Positions 46,034 to 59,019 of a stretch of 64,000 bases of DNA are shown in pieces. Both the position numbers and the translations under genes were made by a program. Source of the stretch: Cymodocea nodosa (lineage: Eukaryota; Streptophyta; Magnoliopsida; Alismatales; Cymodoceaceae); NCBI GenBank assembly GCA_036874045.1, contig CM072341.1:11854501-11918500 (forward strand). Reading direction: 5' to 3'. The first letter of the stretch is position 1, and each line of letters begins with the position of its first letter. A model generated the notes under the pieces. That model was not told the DNA's origin. It saw only the letters and a program-made list of their open reading frames with translations, and did not search any database.

Positions 46034-49000
46034 ATTATTTGTATTTGAACATTATTGTAACATTTTATTTCATTCGATATGTTGTAATATTTAAGATATT
46101 TCAATAAAATATTTTAAATTTTCAAAAATATTGTGTATTTTTTATAAATTAATTAACACATAGATATTGTTAATAATAATATTTATCTTTTATTATTATA
46201 TTAAAAAATCTATTAAAGTATAAAAAATATTTATTTATAATTTGTATTACTTTACTTTCCTTCACTTTGTGAACATACTCTAACACCTTCAAATTTTTGA
46301 AATTTCTTAATCTTTTCTGAACTTTTTGAATGTACATTAATACCTTCAAATTTTCTGAATTTTCCAAACTTTCTCTAGGTTTTTGTTTATCTCATTTTCC
46401 AGATTTTCTTGAACTTTCCAACACTACTAACACCCCTTAGGAATGGAAGGTGATGATTTTTTATTATTTTCTTATGTATTAAAAAAAAAACATTTTCTAT
46501 CATTTATTGCTTGGCTCCTATGGAAATAAGAAATGATACAAACTTAAAATATAATATATAATTATAATATATTAAAATAAATAATAACATTAAAATGATA
46601 TCAAGAAGTATAATTATGATAATAAATAAATAATAACATATTATAATTATAATAGATTAAAATAAAAAATAATGTCGAAGAATGATATTAGATTATAATA
46701 ACATTAATGTTATTAGAATAAATAATACATTAACATATTCAGCAACCTAATAATATGTTAAACAAGTAACATTAATTCCAACACAACTTAATAATATTAA
46801 ATAATACATTAACATATTATTTCTAAAAAAATTTAAATTATAATAAACAATGTTGTTTATGTTAATTACAAATATATTAATTCATATATTACATCTATAT
46901 TTAATGAAATGTTAATATATATTATAATATTTAAAATATTACTTTTCAAATATAAATTTTTTAATTTATTATTTAATTTTTAAAAAATTATTAAAATTTT
47001 AATTTTCTATCATTTTTATCAAGTAGTAATTTTTGTCAATTTATTATTTAATATTTTAAAAAGTATTAAATAATATATTTCCTATAACTATACAAACGTC
47101 TCATTTTTTGTTTTCCAATCATTTCCTTTAATGCACAAATGACATTATATTTCCTATCATATCTTATTATATCTTGTTATTTCTATTTCTCATTATTTTT
47201 ATCATTTTTCGTTGTTTCTTTTTTTGATTGAAAATGTACACAAACTGATCTTTATTCTGTCATCATTTAAAAGATAGTTATCCGAAAAGTGATTCATCAA
47301 GAAATATTGCAATGTTAAAATTCAAAATAACTAATGTAAGAAACATATTTCTAAATATGGTTGAAAAGATACAAAGAATACTTTCACCGTACCAAGTCAT
47401 GGTAGTCTTACCATCCCGATGAAAATTTTATCTTTTTAGGAGTACTATTAAATGAAGTTACATTTCCTACTATTATGATGTTAGACCATGTAAGAACGTT
47501 ATTGTAATAATTATTTAAAGTTACGTTTTGCTCTATTATGATACTAAACTTACTTTGGACTATATGTGTAAATGTTATCATAATATCAAATGAAGTTACC
47601 TTTGTACTATTATTCTGTTAAACTTACTTTATTTGCTTATAATATTTAAAATATACTTAATGTTAAAAATGTAGCGGTGATTATGGATGTGTTTGTCAAA
47701 TGTGACAAAAAGATCGTATTTTTAAAGAACAATATTGTAACTATAAAATAAAAGAATAATATTGTAGTTATGAATTAGATAAAAATAATAAATCAGAAGT
47801 AGTATTTGATAAGAGCTCTATTTTTTTTATATTTTTCAACTTTACCCTTCAAGTAAAGTTCTATATATATTTATATATTTATATATACTACACATATTTA
47901 ACGTATATTATGTTAATTAATATATGACATATATATGTATTACATATTAATATAATAATATATTAATATGTATATTAATATATTACATATACGTATATAA
48001 CATATTACGTATATTAATAATTAATAATATGGTAATTAATATAATATGTATATTACAGTAATTAATCTTAATAATATGGTAATTAACATTATTAGTTAAT
48101 ACATAATGATATTGTCAATCTTAATAATACATATATTTATATTTATATATATGTAATATATTATAATTAAAAAAAATTCAATATTCATTTTCACCGAACC
48201 TTTGTTCAATTTTACCAAACAATTTATATATATTAATATATATTACATATATATACATAACGTATTACGTATATTAATAATTAATATTATTAGTTAATAT
48301 ATAACAATGTTAATAATCTTAATAATATGTATATTTACATATATGAGTATATATTGATATTTAAAAAAAACCAAAATTAATGGAACCTTTTGTTCGATGA
48401 AATCAATCAAATTCGGTGAAACACAAACATTACAACTGAACTTAGTTTTTTTCCTATATTTTCAAGAGAGTGATTGCTAATGGCTCATTTGTGTACATTT
48501 TCCAACAAAAAATGAAATGGTGGGAGATAAAAAAGAGAAGAGATGGTGAGAACTTACAAGAAATAATTTGTTATTTGTGTATACCAAAAAATGATAGAAA
48601 ATGATAAGAAAATTAAGATATTTGTGTAAACCTAGAAATGATAATAAAGATTTTTGTAATAATTAAATTTATTTTTATAAAATAATAAAATACATATATT
48701 AATATTTTTTATAAATTTTTGTCTATAAACTTAAAACAAGTATAATAACAACAAGCATATATGAAATAACTTTTTTATCAGAAGTAAAATTCATTACAAG
48801 TATATTTCAATTATTGTCTTACAAATTCTCTCTCTCATATGAAATACATAATTATTTGAAAATGTTAGTATAACCATGGATGTAATCCTATCTCATCTAT
48901 TTTGTTTGGAAATCTTTATATAATTTTTATACAAATTTCTCTAAGTCTTCATTCTACTTTCAATATGTTTTTTCTTTACATTTATCCTAGTCCTATTGTT

Positions 49001-50249
49001 GTACTCAACAATGACTTTATTCCAAGTATTTGTTCTAATTTTTATATCATGTTATTTAGCATTCTCTTTTATAATTTTTACTACTAAGATACCTAAAAAA
49101 ATTTCGTCCTACCTCATGCTTTAGTTGATGTATTTCCTCTTATCTAAAGTCATTTTCCTAAAAATACAACTTTATAGATAAAAAGAATTCAACCAAACAT
49201 GTAACAACCCAATACATCAAAACTTTTCAAATAAAAAAGAAAACATTCACTAATATTTTCATTATTTTATAAATGTCACAATAGAACCAAATGTTTAATA
49301 AATAACAATTTCAAAGGCTAGTTCAAGCATGTATACAAGTGTTAATTCTAGAAACATGTAATAGATTGACATCAAATGTAACTTCAAACATGATTATATA
49401 TTTGGATAATCAAAATCAAACTCAAATCAGAGTTAATAATAACCACAAGAGCTTGAGTAAAAATAGAACATAGATAATATTTTTGTGATGTGTTCATAAT
49501 ATATGAATTAATGTCCTTTTTATAATAGATTTACACATTTAAGCAAGTATAATTATAAACAATAGTAGAACACATGGTAATGATCAAGTGTTTGACTTAA
49601 ATAAATTGAAACATCCATTCAATTACACATATAACTCCTTAAGTATGGTACAATAGATAGTCATAGTCAAGCATCATGATATAAGAGAAACTCATACAAC
49701 ATGATACAATCATACAAGAAGTCAACAAATCATTTGGACAACCATTCACACATAATGTATAGTTGGGGCATTCAACTCACCAAACATATAGTTAGGCTTT
49801 TTATCAACTATAAAAATATGTAATATATATGTAGCATAAAGTATTAATGGCAATCATGAGTCTTTGATGAAATGCTAGTAGCAATGATATCTAAAGTCTT
49901 CTAGATATAACTAACAAATCCTATTCTTCAAGCAACTATTTAAAAACTCTAGAATCTTTTAACTCAATAGGTTAGTCATAAAGAATCTTCATCTAAATTA
50001 AAAAGCCCCAAAATCATATTTTTGTGATGTGTTCATTGATAAGTATGACCAGATGAGAAAAAAACAAATGCATTACCTAAGAGGAATGAGCAAAAAATGA
50101 AATGTTTACTTATGAATGAACTAGTATATGCAAAAAAAGAAATGTTTACTTGTAAGGAGGTGAGATGTAGAGATCAATGAGTGGAGAACCCAAACAATAG
50201 AGTCCAACACTACGAGCACGTAAAATCGCTGAGAGGGCTTCTATTGAGT
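46034..50249. other. AT-rich stretch without recognisable genes
   Basis: Very AT-rich, with strings of TATATTAATA and ATTAATAATATG words (46540-47080, 47860-48370). A 16-bp inverted pair, GAAAATGTACACAAAC near 47231 and GTTTGTGTACATTTTC-like near 48487, could mark the ends of a 1.27-kb DNA element. No coding similarity. Confidence 0.35.
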
Positions 50250-53200
50250 TGCGAGTCGTGTCTTGTGCTTAAACTAGTTTTTCTTAAGATATAAGTAATT
50301 TCTGAACGAGATTTAAATTGATTAAATTCATTCATTTAGATTACTACAAGTGCACAACATCATTTGTAAAATTGTGCAAGAATAGGTCGAACCATAGAGA
50401 GTGATCAAAATCAGTTTTTAGATTGCTTTTAAAGGGATGTAGTGTTTTACTAATTATGCTTCTTACCTCATTGAGTTAGTACTTAACTCAACAGACAATC
50501 TTCATTATGTTAAAGATAACTCAATGAACAAATCCATGGACTTATGTTTATTATAGTTGTTTGCACCTAAATTTGGCCAACCATTGGGTGATCCAAAGAA
50601 TGCAAACACCTCACTTGACACACTCTAATTACTACTTATCTCATATTTAACAATAAATAGATTTAACATCCAAATGATCTCAAATAACAATCATTCAAGG
50701 CACAATTTCAAAGATTTAAAGTTTACTAGTTTCAAAATAAAGTCATACAGATTCATACTAAAATAGGAAGTAAATACACAACATTTGACAATCACTTACA
50801 AACAATACAAACACTAACAGTACATACACAAAGTATAGTATAAATGTCAATGTAAACGTTAGTGTTAATGTTAATGCTCCTTAAGGTGGATGATAGATAA
50901 ATGACAATGCTCTCTATTGAAAATCAAAAACCTCCAACCCTATATGTGATGTGGTTATATCTCTAAAAATTTAATCACTTACTATCAAACGCTCCTGTAT
51001 TATTGTGAAAAGTTAAATCAGAAACTTATCTATTAGGCGATGCCAAAAAACTTGTTTATTAGATTGGAAAACTTGTTTGATTTGTTTTTATGCTTATATC
51101 AATAAATTCTTTTAGAAGTAAATAAATAACTTTTCACACAAATTAAATATTAATTCTATAGTGCATCTATTGAGTTACAGTTAACTCCACGAGCCTACAT
51201 TTCTAATTAAATATTACTATTCACAAAAGAATTCAGCCATCAATTGGGCGGTTTCACAGAATGTAAATAACATCAATTAAGCTTTTTAATGTTATTTAAT
51301 CTGAGATTTGTCATTAAACAACACTAACATTCAGATATTTCAAACAGTAACCATTAAGATCTTTAAGTATTCTAGGATGAATCAATTTCAGTAAACAATA
51401 AAACTATTTTCTGAATTAAACAAACATAAAACATTCACAATACTAACAATGATAACATTAATTATGATACAAAACAAATAATACAACACTCTAATATTAA
51501 ATGTAAATACTGATAATGATTTGTTTTTGGTATTTTTGTTTTGATATGTTTTTGAAGATGAGCGAAAGGTGAAATGTATATCTTTCAATAGAAAAAACTT
51601 CTGTCACTACATGCAATGCGATTACACCACCAAAAATTTAACCACTTACAATCTTGCCTCCTCTCCCTATAGAATTGCAAACCAAGAATTGTAAGTTGAT
51701 CTCCTCTTCAGCATATTGGCATTAACCTGAAACTAAAGCTAGAAGCTTTATGATCTCTTGAGATATAAGTCGGTGCTTGGTGAAAGTGGCTTCCCTTCCT
51801 AAAATGTGATCACTCTTCATAGTAATTGTCAATCACCGTGTTTGCCTTAAAATCGACTCAACATCTGGAAAGTATCCTCATAGACCTCTGATACTTGGTG
51901 ATTTTGGTGGTGTTGTGGAGCTTTAGAGAACTTTCAATGCTTCCTACAGTTAGCGTAGTCCTCCACCCACTCCCATAGTTTTCTCCTCTTCTTTTATATT
52001 TCTTCTAGTAATAATTGTTTCTACTTAAATGATCGGTTGGATTTCCTTCATTCATATCAACGATGGTGATTTCTTCTTTATTCCACGAGTTAATTCCTGC
52101 GTGATATGTGCAATCGTGGTTTTCCTTTGAATTTCCTATTTCTGCAACTACTACAGTGATATATTAGAAAATAAATGATCCATGGAGTTAGTGTAACTCA
52201 ACAGACTTACTTCATTGACTTAACTCTAAAACACGTGTAATAAAGAAATAACTTATAAGCTTATAACACTAACATAATGTGTTACCTTAGTGTATATTCA
52301 ATGCATATAGTTATGCTAATTTAACGAGTTAAACATGTGTAGCTCACGTGACATAATAAAGCATTTAAATTCAACACGTGCATCAATTTAACTTAACAAG
52401 TTCACATATACAACTTACAATTTTTACTTGCTAACTCAACAAGTTCTCACGTGATCTTTTTGCACCTTTAAACCTATAACTTAATGAGTTGACACGTGAT
52501 CTTTTAACAAAAAGAATACTAACTCAATGAGTTGTTACTATGCACCTGTACATGATATAAATATGTGCAAATAAAATAGATCATGCTTAATACTATAAAA
52601 TCAAACTTAAATTTGGTTTTCAGATCACGACATATGTCTTTAGTAAGTTTTATGATAAAAAGATATTTCAGATACTAGCAAACCTAACTATCTGATGCTC
52701 AGACATATTTCAAATAGTTATTAGATAATTTACCGAAAATCTACTTAAATCATGCATTAAGGTTTCAACACGTGTACTCTAGGAAATAATAAAATATTCT
52801 TTTAGCATTTAAAACATAACTGTTTGGTACATGAAATATAACTCTTTGAAATAATAGACAATTCAGATACTTAGGAATTAAAAAGCCTGTAACTCACTAA
52901 CAGTACAAAAATATACTTAATTAATGTTAATTCTTTAAAATTATGCAGATTCTTTCATTAAGGCATATAACAGTGCAATTATAACATAATGACTTAATTT
53001 TCATACGATAAGCTAAATGTTATGCAAGTAACCATCATTTAACCCTTAATATTATGTATTTTTTCATTCTAAATAGCTCCTCTCCCTATTAGATTATAAA
53101 TTTAGACCTTTGTAAGGTGATATTCTCTTCAACAAATTGACATCAACCTAACACCAAGGCTGAAAGCTTTAATTGTCTTTTGACAAATGAATCGATGCTT

Positions 53201-53983
53201 GGTGAAGAAACATTCCCTTCTTATGACATGATCACTCATCCGCAATAGTTGTTAGTCACCACGATTTGATCGAAATCAACCTAACTTTAGAAATTTTCTC
53301 CATAAACCTTTGATGAATAGTAGGTGGCGGTAGAAGAAGGCTATCTCAAGGAACGTCTAATGCTCTCTCTATAGTGAGCGCTCCCTCTCCCTCTTTTCTC
53401 GATTTCTTTCAGTCTTTCTATATTTCTTTTCAATAATAATTACTAGCACCAAAATGACTAGATGAATTCTTCTTTCCTATGCATCAATGGTTGTAATTGC
53501 TTTTTCCTCCCATGATAAAGATCATGGACATGAATCATGCAATGTGATTTTTTGATGTAATTCCTGTAACCACTTATAATCACACATTAGAAACAATAAC
53601 TGGTTTGTGGAGTTAACATAACTCAATGGACTAATTCCATTAGATTAATTGCTAACTCAATAGACTAGATCCATTGAGTTACGTAATAACTCCATGGATT
53701 CAGTTCATTCTTGTAGTTTAGTACAATAAACATGAAATAGAATGATTTATGTAAATACTATATAGTTGTACACAACATTTACCACTATTTATGAGGGAGA
53801 ATATTGTAATAATTCCAAAATAATACTTTGTTAACATTAATTCCTTTTAATTATGCATATTCTTCAATTAAGCCTTAGGTTTAAGTAAATGTAACATACT
53901 AGTCTATTCCTATCTGATAAGTTAATTAACATGACATAAATTGTTAATTGAACCTTAACATTATGCACTTTTTCACTCTAAAC
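50250..53983 (-). mobile_element. element-A-family gypsy LTR (minus), split by a nested solo LTR
   Basis: Outer LTR parts are 53983-53081 and 50990-about 50250. It starts (minus strand) TGTTTAGAGTGAAAAAGTG, directly preceded by a purine-rich AGTATGGGAAAAG tract, so it is the 3' LTR of a minus-strand element whose interior lay to the right. The right-hand border at 50250 is approximate. Confidence 0.6.
50996..53075 (-). mobile_element. solo gypsy LTR of the same family (2080 bp) nested in the outer LTR
   Basis: Plus strand starts TGTATTATTG and ends TTCATTCTAAATA (CA end mutated to TA). Perfect 5-bp duplication GCTCC (50991-50995 and 53076-53080), lying exactly where the outer LTR is cut (GGGAGAGGAGC). 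It gives the best view of an uninterrupted LTR of this family. Confidence 0.75.
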
Positions 53984-55566
53984 ACTTTTCCCATACTTAA
54001 ATTTTGCTTGTCCCTTAGCAAACATTGCTATGATAGTGATTTAGATTCTTTTCTTTCCCTTTAGGAATGTCAGGACTACATTATCTGCCTTTTTAATTTA
54101 TGCCTTCCTTCAAAGTCTATTCTCAAAAAGTTATTCAATCATAGTAATATGTCTCTACAAATAGAGATTTATACAATGTTTTTTCACTATATTATCTTAA
54201 TCTCAAACCATATGCACCTTATAAAGACGATGCCATTAATCAAGATTTTCATGTACATATTCTCATCCTCTATAAATATTGATCCATCTTTGTAATAAGC
54301 TCAAAAATATCTACTAAGAATAATTGCTTCCTCGTTTATTATAAGGTATTCTTGTCATGGATTTAGGGTGAACAAATGGGGACAGATAATACGTATGAAT
54401 TTGGGAAGAGATTTTTTTTTTTTTTTTTAGAATATAAATAGAGCACTGTAACGATATTTGTTGTTAACACAACAACCATAAATTTTACATTTATAAATTT
54501 TTCACAAGCACATAGTGCCTATTGTATTATGCGATGCAAGTATAGGTCATCTCCACAAGGATTTTAATTTTTTGTATCTAATGATATATTAAATGAATAC
54601 AAGTTTAGGTGTAGAAATTTAGCCACTAAAGGACACTCAAAGCAAGGAATAAACTATTGAATTCTTGGCACAAAAATACTATGAAGAGTGGCAAGGTGAG
54701 AGAAGCATGAGGTAGAGAAATTTGCATTTCTCTACTAGTTTAACCCCCCAACCAAATAGGACTTCTTCTAACATCAATTCACACCAACTTTGAGTAGATC
54801 CTAATCCACTAAAAGGGAGAGTAAACAACTATTATCAGAGGTCCAAAATGGGTGCCAAAATCCAAGAGAATATGCATATAAAACATACAACCTCAAACAA
54901 TACAATCTGAAATTTACATTTCATCACTTCAACGAGTGTGCATGCATTCACACGTAACATCATCCACTAAATTTATATACAACTACCACATGAATATGGT
55001 CATAATTACAGCAAGGACTAGTCATTCACACCTATTTGTGTTTTCCAACACGACACCAGAATATCTGATTAGATCTCCAATAACGTACTAGAGAAACTGG
55101 ATTTGTTATTTCTGTTTTTACTTAGTTAATTTATCTTTATGCTTATTCTTTTTCTTTTAGAAGTAAACAAACAACCTTTAATACAATTTAGATATTAATT
55201 CCAATTTGTACTTTAACTGCAAGTGCACAATGTCTATTGTATCAGTGCGCAAGTGTAGGTCGATCTCATAGGGAATTGCTTAAAAGTTTAGAATTGTCCG
55301 TTTGTTAACAATCAAATTTATATAATCAATAAGCTCTCCATTGAATTACGGTTAACTCAACGGATAAAGTTTGTTGAGTTATAGCTAACTCAACGGATCA
55401 AGTTTGTTGAGTTATAGCTAACTCAACGGACTAATCTCGTGGACTTAAGTTAACTCTACAAGCCTGTCTTTTCTTTTAAATACTGCTATTTACAGAGGAA
55501 TTCGGCCAACCATTGGGCGATTCCACAGATTGTAAATAACATCAATTAAGCTCTTTAATGTTATGG
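53984..55566 (-). other. gypsy 3' noncoding region and further LTR fragments
   Basis: 53984-about 54430 is the interior end of the outer minus-strand element, with the polypurine tract at its left. 54470-54700 and about 55100-55566 each carry an Athila-type U5 signature (GCAAGTGCACAATGTCTATT, GTGTAGGTCGATCTCATAGG). The second is colinear with the element A LTR end and stops abruptly at 55566 where copia sequence begins. No coding sequence. Confidence 0.5.
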
Positions 55567-55599
55567 TGATTATGTCTCAACTACAGCATATGAGTTCAA

Positions 55600-55933
55600 A
55601 GTTATTTTATGGTGATGTTGTATGTAGAATCCTTGCAAGCTAATTGACTTTATCTGACTGGCCCTCTGAAACTAAAGGCATGAGAGCATTTAGTGTCAAA
55701 GATTTGCAAAAATTCCAGGCCATGCATAAACCTCAACGACAACAACAACAACAACAACCTCATATAGACCATATACAACAACAACAACAAAGTTATTCAG
55801 TTCAAGCAGAACAGCAAACACAGCTACCTCCTGACTTAGATACAGTGCTTAACGACATCAGAAATGATATTAGGCATCTAGGAGATAAAATATGTAATGC
55901 TATAAGTGATATACTTAGGAGGGGTCGATAACT
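55600..55933 (+). pseudogene. copia accessory (env-position) ORF, C-terminal fragment, Gln-rich
   Basis: Reads MSSKLFYGDVVCRILAS, one stop, LTLSDWPSETKGM, FSVKDLQKFQAMHK, a run of CAA/CAG Gln codons, then LPPDLDTVLNDIRNDIRHLGDKI and a TAA at 55929-55931. It sits between pol and the 3' LTR, where SIRE-like elements carry an extra ORF. The LFYG..V.RIL part resembles the end of plant retrotransposon accessory proteins (LPYG.L...I). Function unknown. Confidence 0.5.
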
Positions 55934-56064
55934 GTTTTTGTTTGTTTCTGAATACAAAATGTAATGTTTGTATTACTTGTTTGATTTGATTGAACAATAC
56001 ATTTTTCTGTAAATGTCTTCAATTATTATTCTTGTTTATAGAAAGAGTTGTTGTAATTATATCT

Positions 56065-56066
<2 letters not shown>

Positions 56067-56099
<33 letters not shown>
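56067..56099 (+). repeat. (TA)n microsatellite
   Basis: About 16 TA units in the 3' noncoding region of the copia element. Confidence 0.9.
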
Positions 56100-56102
<3 letters not shown>

Positions 56103-58198
56103 CTATAATTATCTTTTTGATTAATGACAAAAAGGGGGAGAAATATTATAAAAAGATGATTATGATCTTAATTGCATATATATATTATAAAAGGAGATGC
56201 TATTTAAATGGTTATTGTAATCTGATAGATGATAATTAGAAAACTGATACTTATATAATTATTGACATCTGAGAGTTTTAGTTCTGAGAAGTAAAATTTA
56301 CACAAACAATAGAAATAAGCTTAAGTGAACTTAAGTCAACAAACAAGTTTGTTGAATTAAAAGTTAACCCAACGAAGGTGCTTTGTTGAGTTAAACATAT
56401 TTCATAATTGATTTAATATGGTTTTGTCATCATCAAAAATGGGGAGATTGTTGAGTATTTTTTGTTTTGATAATGTGTGCTGAATGAAAATAATCATATT
56501 TGCTCAATTACTATTGCTTGTGAAAAGAAATTAAAATCATCAATTAATATAGAAAAAGCTTACTGATATAAATACTTGTCTGTATTGGATCTGAAGTTAA
56601 TAACTAGTCATTTCGTTGCATTAATTTCTCATTTAGCTAAACGTTAAGTTAACATGTGTTTTTATTGAAAAGCATAATGTGTTTTAATGTAATATCTTCT
56701 GTATCATGAATAGTGCATGTTTAGACAACTCGTTAAGTTAGAGTTTTGTTTGTATAGAGGTCACGTGAGAACTCGTTAAGTTAGAGGCTTAAAGGTTAAA
56801 ATAGGTCACATGATAACTCGTTAAGTTAGTGAGTAAAAGAAGAGACGAACTCGTTAAGTTAGTGTTATACACATGGTGAAATTATAAGTTACGAATGTTG
56901 TATTATATCACGTGAGGTGCACATGTTTAACTCGTTAAGTTAACATAACTAAATGCATTGAGTTGCTATATTGAACACTAAGGCAACACGTTAGGTTAGC
57001 GTTATAAACTTAAGTTGTTATTTTTGCATGTGGTAAAATTTTTATTATAAAAACATTTGTTTATTACTGAATCGGTGAGTTAAAATTTTTTCAGAGACTT
57101 ATAATCGTAACTATCTAAAAGGTAACTTAAGTCATGTTTTCTGGTCTTGACACGTGTCTCACTAGTTTTATAATATAAAGAGTTTTTCGGTGACTTACAG
57201 TCGTAACTATCCGAAACTTAAACTGTTTTCGGTGAATTATCGTTTAACCTTCCGAAAAAAAGGTTAAGCTGGTTCGTTGAGTTAGCATAACACCATAGAC
57301 TTAGTTCGTTGAGTTAGCTACAGTACTTATCACGTGAAATAGCACATGGTGAACTCGTTAAGTTAGAAACGTTAAGTTATATATATATACTTGTGTTACT
57401 CATTTAGTTAACATTAAAGTAACGACTTCTTATTACACTGATGAAAAATTTTTGGACGAGAAAGTTTATTTTTAGGAAATTTTTCAGAGATCCAAGACTG
57501 ATGATTAAAGAAAATTCGAAATATAAACGTGGGTTAGAACGTGTGTGTTTTGATGAAGGAAAAAGAAAAGACGTGGAGAAGTGGAAAACTAGTAGTGGTT
57601 AAACGTGAAGGATATGCATGAAATGAAGATACATTATAAAAGGCATAGAATTCTCGTTGATCAATTTATCCTTGCACACAAAACGGAAAATCTTTTCAAG
57701 GATCAAACCGTCCCTACACACCAAAAGAAATTTTTTTTTCAAGGATCAAATACACCTCTTTAGGAAAAATCTCTTAAGTGGAAGAAAGTTTAGTGAAGCA
57801 TAAAAAGGTAAGATTTTCATCACTGAAGATTTAAAGTATTAGAAAGCAAATTCGGTGAAGCATGAAAAGATAAGATATTCATCACTAAAGAATTGCTGAA
57901 GAAGAAAAAGAAGAAGAAGAAAGATCTCAAACAGGGAGAAAAGTTTTAAATTCCGCAAATTAGTTTTCTCTATTTGTAGTTATGAAATTGTTTAGATGAT
58001 ACATGGTATCGAGTTATAATTACATCTACAATTTCTAAGGAGAATTGAATTGTATATTGTAATTGAAACCTTGAATAAAAATGATTTTATGAAAATAATG
58101 TCTCGACTTGTTTTTGAGAATTAAAGTTTCAATTATATTTCATAAAATAGTAAAAATACATAATTCACCCCCCTCTTGTGTAGCCATACGATCCTACA

Positions 58199-59019
58199 GT
58201 AGCATAAATAATATCTAAATCATTAATGTTTGCATTCTTTTCTACTAGTTTTTGATTTAATTATAACTCATCTATTTTCTTTGTTAATTCAGTTAATTTC
58301 ACCTCAAGCATAGTACTTGAATCTATTTTATGCATTCCTCTTGGCAATATTTTTTTATCTGTAATAGCTTTAGTTGAGTTTTCCCAATGTGCAGTTCTTT
58401 TTGCAAAGTTTTCTAAATATGCCCATGCTTCTTCATTACATAACTTTAAAAATCCATTTTAACAAGTAGATTTTGATAAAGATTTCGTTGAAACATCTAT
58501 GCCTTCATAAATTATACCTATTAGTTGTGCTTTACTCATTGCATGATGTGGACATTGAGTTAGTAAATCTTTAAATCTTTCAAAATATTTCCAGAATGAT
58601 TCACCCTGTTTTTGGCTACACATTAATATTTCTTTCTTCTTTTTAATTGTTTGATGTGTTGGATAATATTTTTTCAGAAAAACAGAGCAAAATTCAGGCA
58701 ATGTAGAAATTGAATCAAGCGATAGAGTATATAACCATCTTTGAACTGTGTCTTTTAAAGAAAAAAAGATATATCTAAGTTTAATAGCATCTATACTCAT
58801 GTTCGACATTTTCATCATTTGACAAACTTCATTAAATTCTCTAAGGAAATAATAGGTGTCCTCTCTTTCTAATCCATGAAAATGTGGCAATTGACTAATA
58901 TAATTAGATTTCAATTCAAACCTATCTCCCTCAAAGTTTGGCAATCGAATACATGAAGGTTCATCAACTAATTTCGGATACAGAATGTCTCCTAATGATT
59001 TTTCTACTAGAACAACCAT
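58199..59019 (-). pseudogene. element B gag, cut by a copia element
   Basis: From ATG at 59019: MVVLVEKSLGDILYPK, PNFEGDRFELKSNYI, LPHFHGLEREDTYYFLREF, IKLRYIFFSLKDTVQRWLY, FLKKYYPTHQTI, GESFWKYFERFKDLL, CPHHAMSKAQLI. It is colinear with Athila/Tat-type gag (FELKP..LLP.FHGL..EDP..HL.EF, LKD.A..WL, GES..EYW.RFK.L...CPHH). A stop falls after SKSTC (58459), shared with the A copy; similarity continues to 58199, where the copia LTR begins. Only the N-terminal two-thirds remain. Confidence 0.82.

Larger units (their letters stand above)
28441..46440 (+). mobile_element. PIF/Harbinger-type element remnant 2, split by a 16-kb retrotransposon
   Basis: Left part 28441-28929 has a poly(A) run and CTCACCCT/CTCGCCC-rich leader like that of remnant 1 (720-960). 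Right part 44949-46440 resumes with CCGCCCTCACCCTACCCT-type sequence, then a transposase fragment (45655-46033) and a 3' tail with CTTTCC and TTTTCTGAA words like 2265-2440. The matching composition on both sides of 28930/44948 argues for one element split by an insertion. Outer borders are not resolved. Confidence 0.45.
55567..58198 (+). mobile_element. 3' end of a SIRE/Maximus-like copia element: accessory ORF, PPT, 3' LTR
   Basis: Accessory ORF fragment (to 55933), noncoding sequence with a (TA)n run, polypurine tract AAAAATGGGGAGA (56435-56447), then 3' LTR 56449-58198 (1750 bp; TGTTGAGTATTTTTTG to CATACGATCCTACA). The ATCATCAAAAATGGGGAGATTGTTGA-type junction (seen 56428-56455) is characteristic of plant SIRE-like copia. 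The right end cuts element B gag at 58199. The 5' part is missing at 55566, so no matching target duplication can be tested. Confidence 0.75.
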
